From the NCBI GenBank assembly GCA_041797745.1, contig JBHBZU010000043.1:1-15681 (forward strand): a DNA stretch of 15,681 nt, written 5' to 3'. Of the stretch, positions 15,409 through 15,681 are shown piece by piece. Within the stretch, counting starts at the first letter, position 1. Every line of letters starts with the position of its first letter. The notes under the pieces are model-generated. The model made no database searches, was not told where the DNA came from, and worked only from the letters and a program-made list of their open reading frames with translations. The position numbers and the translations under genes were made by a program. The stretch comes from UBA3871 sp041797745 (GTDB lineage Bacteria > Bacillota > Clostridia > Peptostreptococcales > Anaerovoracaceae).

Positions 15409-15532
15409 AAGCAACATTGTTATATTTATCGTCAACCTTGCCCTCAAGCTTATGGCACATACAAAACTTTCATAAGTGTACCTAAAGGCTTGACACAAAG
15501 GGGGTATTTCACGTACAATAACAATGTTGCTT
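15409..15532. repeat. Fold-back element with 15-base terminal inverted repeats
   Basis: AAGCAACATTGTTAT (15409-15423) is perfectly repeated inverted at 15518-15532. Nested inside are GTCAACCTT (15431-15439), pairing with AAGG and TTGAC (15485-15494, one bulged C), and CTTATG (15449-15454) with CATAAG (15471-15476). The whole 124 bases can fold into one imperfect hairpin. I see no clear target-site duplication. It could be a MITE-like mobile relic, a regulatory palindrome or an inefficient terminator for the pilus operon. The right half overlaps the tRNA-Leu promoter. Confidence 0.6.
15490..15519 (+). promoter_or_regulatory. Sigma-A promoter of tRNA-Leu
   Basis: The -35 element TTGACA (15490-15495) matches consensus exactly and the -10 element TACAAT (15514-15519) has one mismatch, with an 18-base spacer. 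Initiation is expected near 15526, about 15 bases before the mature tRNA. The -10 element overlaps the right arm of the inverted repeat. Confidence 0.8.
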
Positions 15533-15540
15533 AATTATAT

Positions 15541-15623
15541 GCGGATATGGCGGAATTGGCAGACGCGCAGGATTTAGGTTCCTGTGGGAGACCGTGCAGG
15601 TTCGATTCCTGTTATCCGCACCA
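15541..15623 (+). tRNA. tRNA-Leu (anticodon UAG)
   Basis: The acceptor stem pairs GCGGATA (15541-15547) with TATCCGC. The anticodon stem CAGGA/TCCTG encloses loop TTTAGGT, giving anticodon TAG. A long variable arm, typical of class II tRNA-Leu, precedes the T arm (GGTTCGATTCC). The CCA end is encoded (15621-15623). Confidence 0.96.
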
Positions 15624-15624
15624 T

Positions 15625-15658
15625 AAAAAAATAGATACCATTTGGTATCTATTTTTTT
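15625..15658. terminator. Bidirectional intrinsic terminator after tRNA-Leu
   Basis: ATAGATACC (15631-15639) pairs with GGTATCTAT (15644-15652) around a 4-base loop. It is flanked by seven A on the left (15625-15631) and seven T on the right (15652-15658), so it works in either direction. It ends the tRNA-Leu transcript and would also stop convergent transcription from beyond the window. Confidence 0.93.
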
Positions 15659-15681
15659 AATATGAAGAAGATAACGGGAAT

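Noticed and set aside
1..15681. CRISPR array, IS element or toxin-antitoxin pair
   Set aside because: No regularly spaced direct repeats, no intact transposase and no recognisable toxin or antitoxin gene pair were found.

Overview
The window looks like chromosomal DNA of a low-to-moderate GC, Gram-positive-type anaerobe (Bacillota, probably class Clostridia; inferred, not proven). The evidence is strong AGGAGG-like ribosome binding sites, sigma-A-type promoters, and a type IV pilus (T4P) gene set. That set has the inner-membrane platform proteins PilM, PilN and PilO but no PilP lipoprotein and no PilQ outer-membrane secretin.

Layout. Positions 1-257 hold the end of an rRNA operon: 5S rRNA, tRNA-Glu(UUC) and a strong intrinsic terminator. 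Positions 258-735 have no intact gene. They hold a decayed tyrosine-recombinase fragment (minus strand) next to the tRNA, a possible second decayed reading frame (plus strand), a good sigma-A-like promoter, and a leader hairpin directly before the first pilus gene. Positions 736-15367 are a co-oriented T4P locus of twelve genes. First come four prepilin-type genes: a 1689-residue modular adhesin-pilin, a PilX-like protein without the pilin Glu5, a 92-residue minor pilin and a PilW/PilJ-like minor pilin. The machine follows: pilB (extension ATPase), pilT (retraction ATPase), pilC (platform), pilA (major pilin), pilD (prepilin peptidase), and pilM-pilN-pilO (alignment complex). Positions 15368-15681 hold a fold-back inverted-repeat element, a promoter, tRNA-Leu(UAG) and a bidirectional terminator.

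How the genes work together (established T4P biology applied here). PilD cleaves the prepilin leaders. PilC, with PilB and the PilM/N/O complex, extracts pilins from the membrane and polymerises them. PilT powers disassembly and retraction, so twitching-type force generation is predicted. The four minor pilins probably form the tip or initiation complex, and the giant first gene would display a large beta-helix adhesin there.

Most interesting: the first gene joins a class III prepilin signal and pilin helix to about 1650 residues of surface-adhesin sequence (GLUG-type beta-helix repeats, an InlB-B-like segment and a C-terminal beta-rich domain) and has no sortase or other cell-wall anchor. 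This suggests a retractable tip adhesin that is itself a pilin. Secondary points are a shared leader motif before the adhesin and pilT, structured spacers (especially after pilA), a 124-base fold-back element at the tRNA-Leu promoter, and an integration scar at tRNA-Glu.
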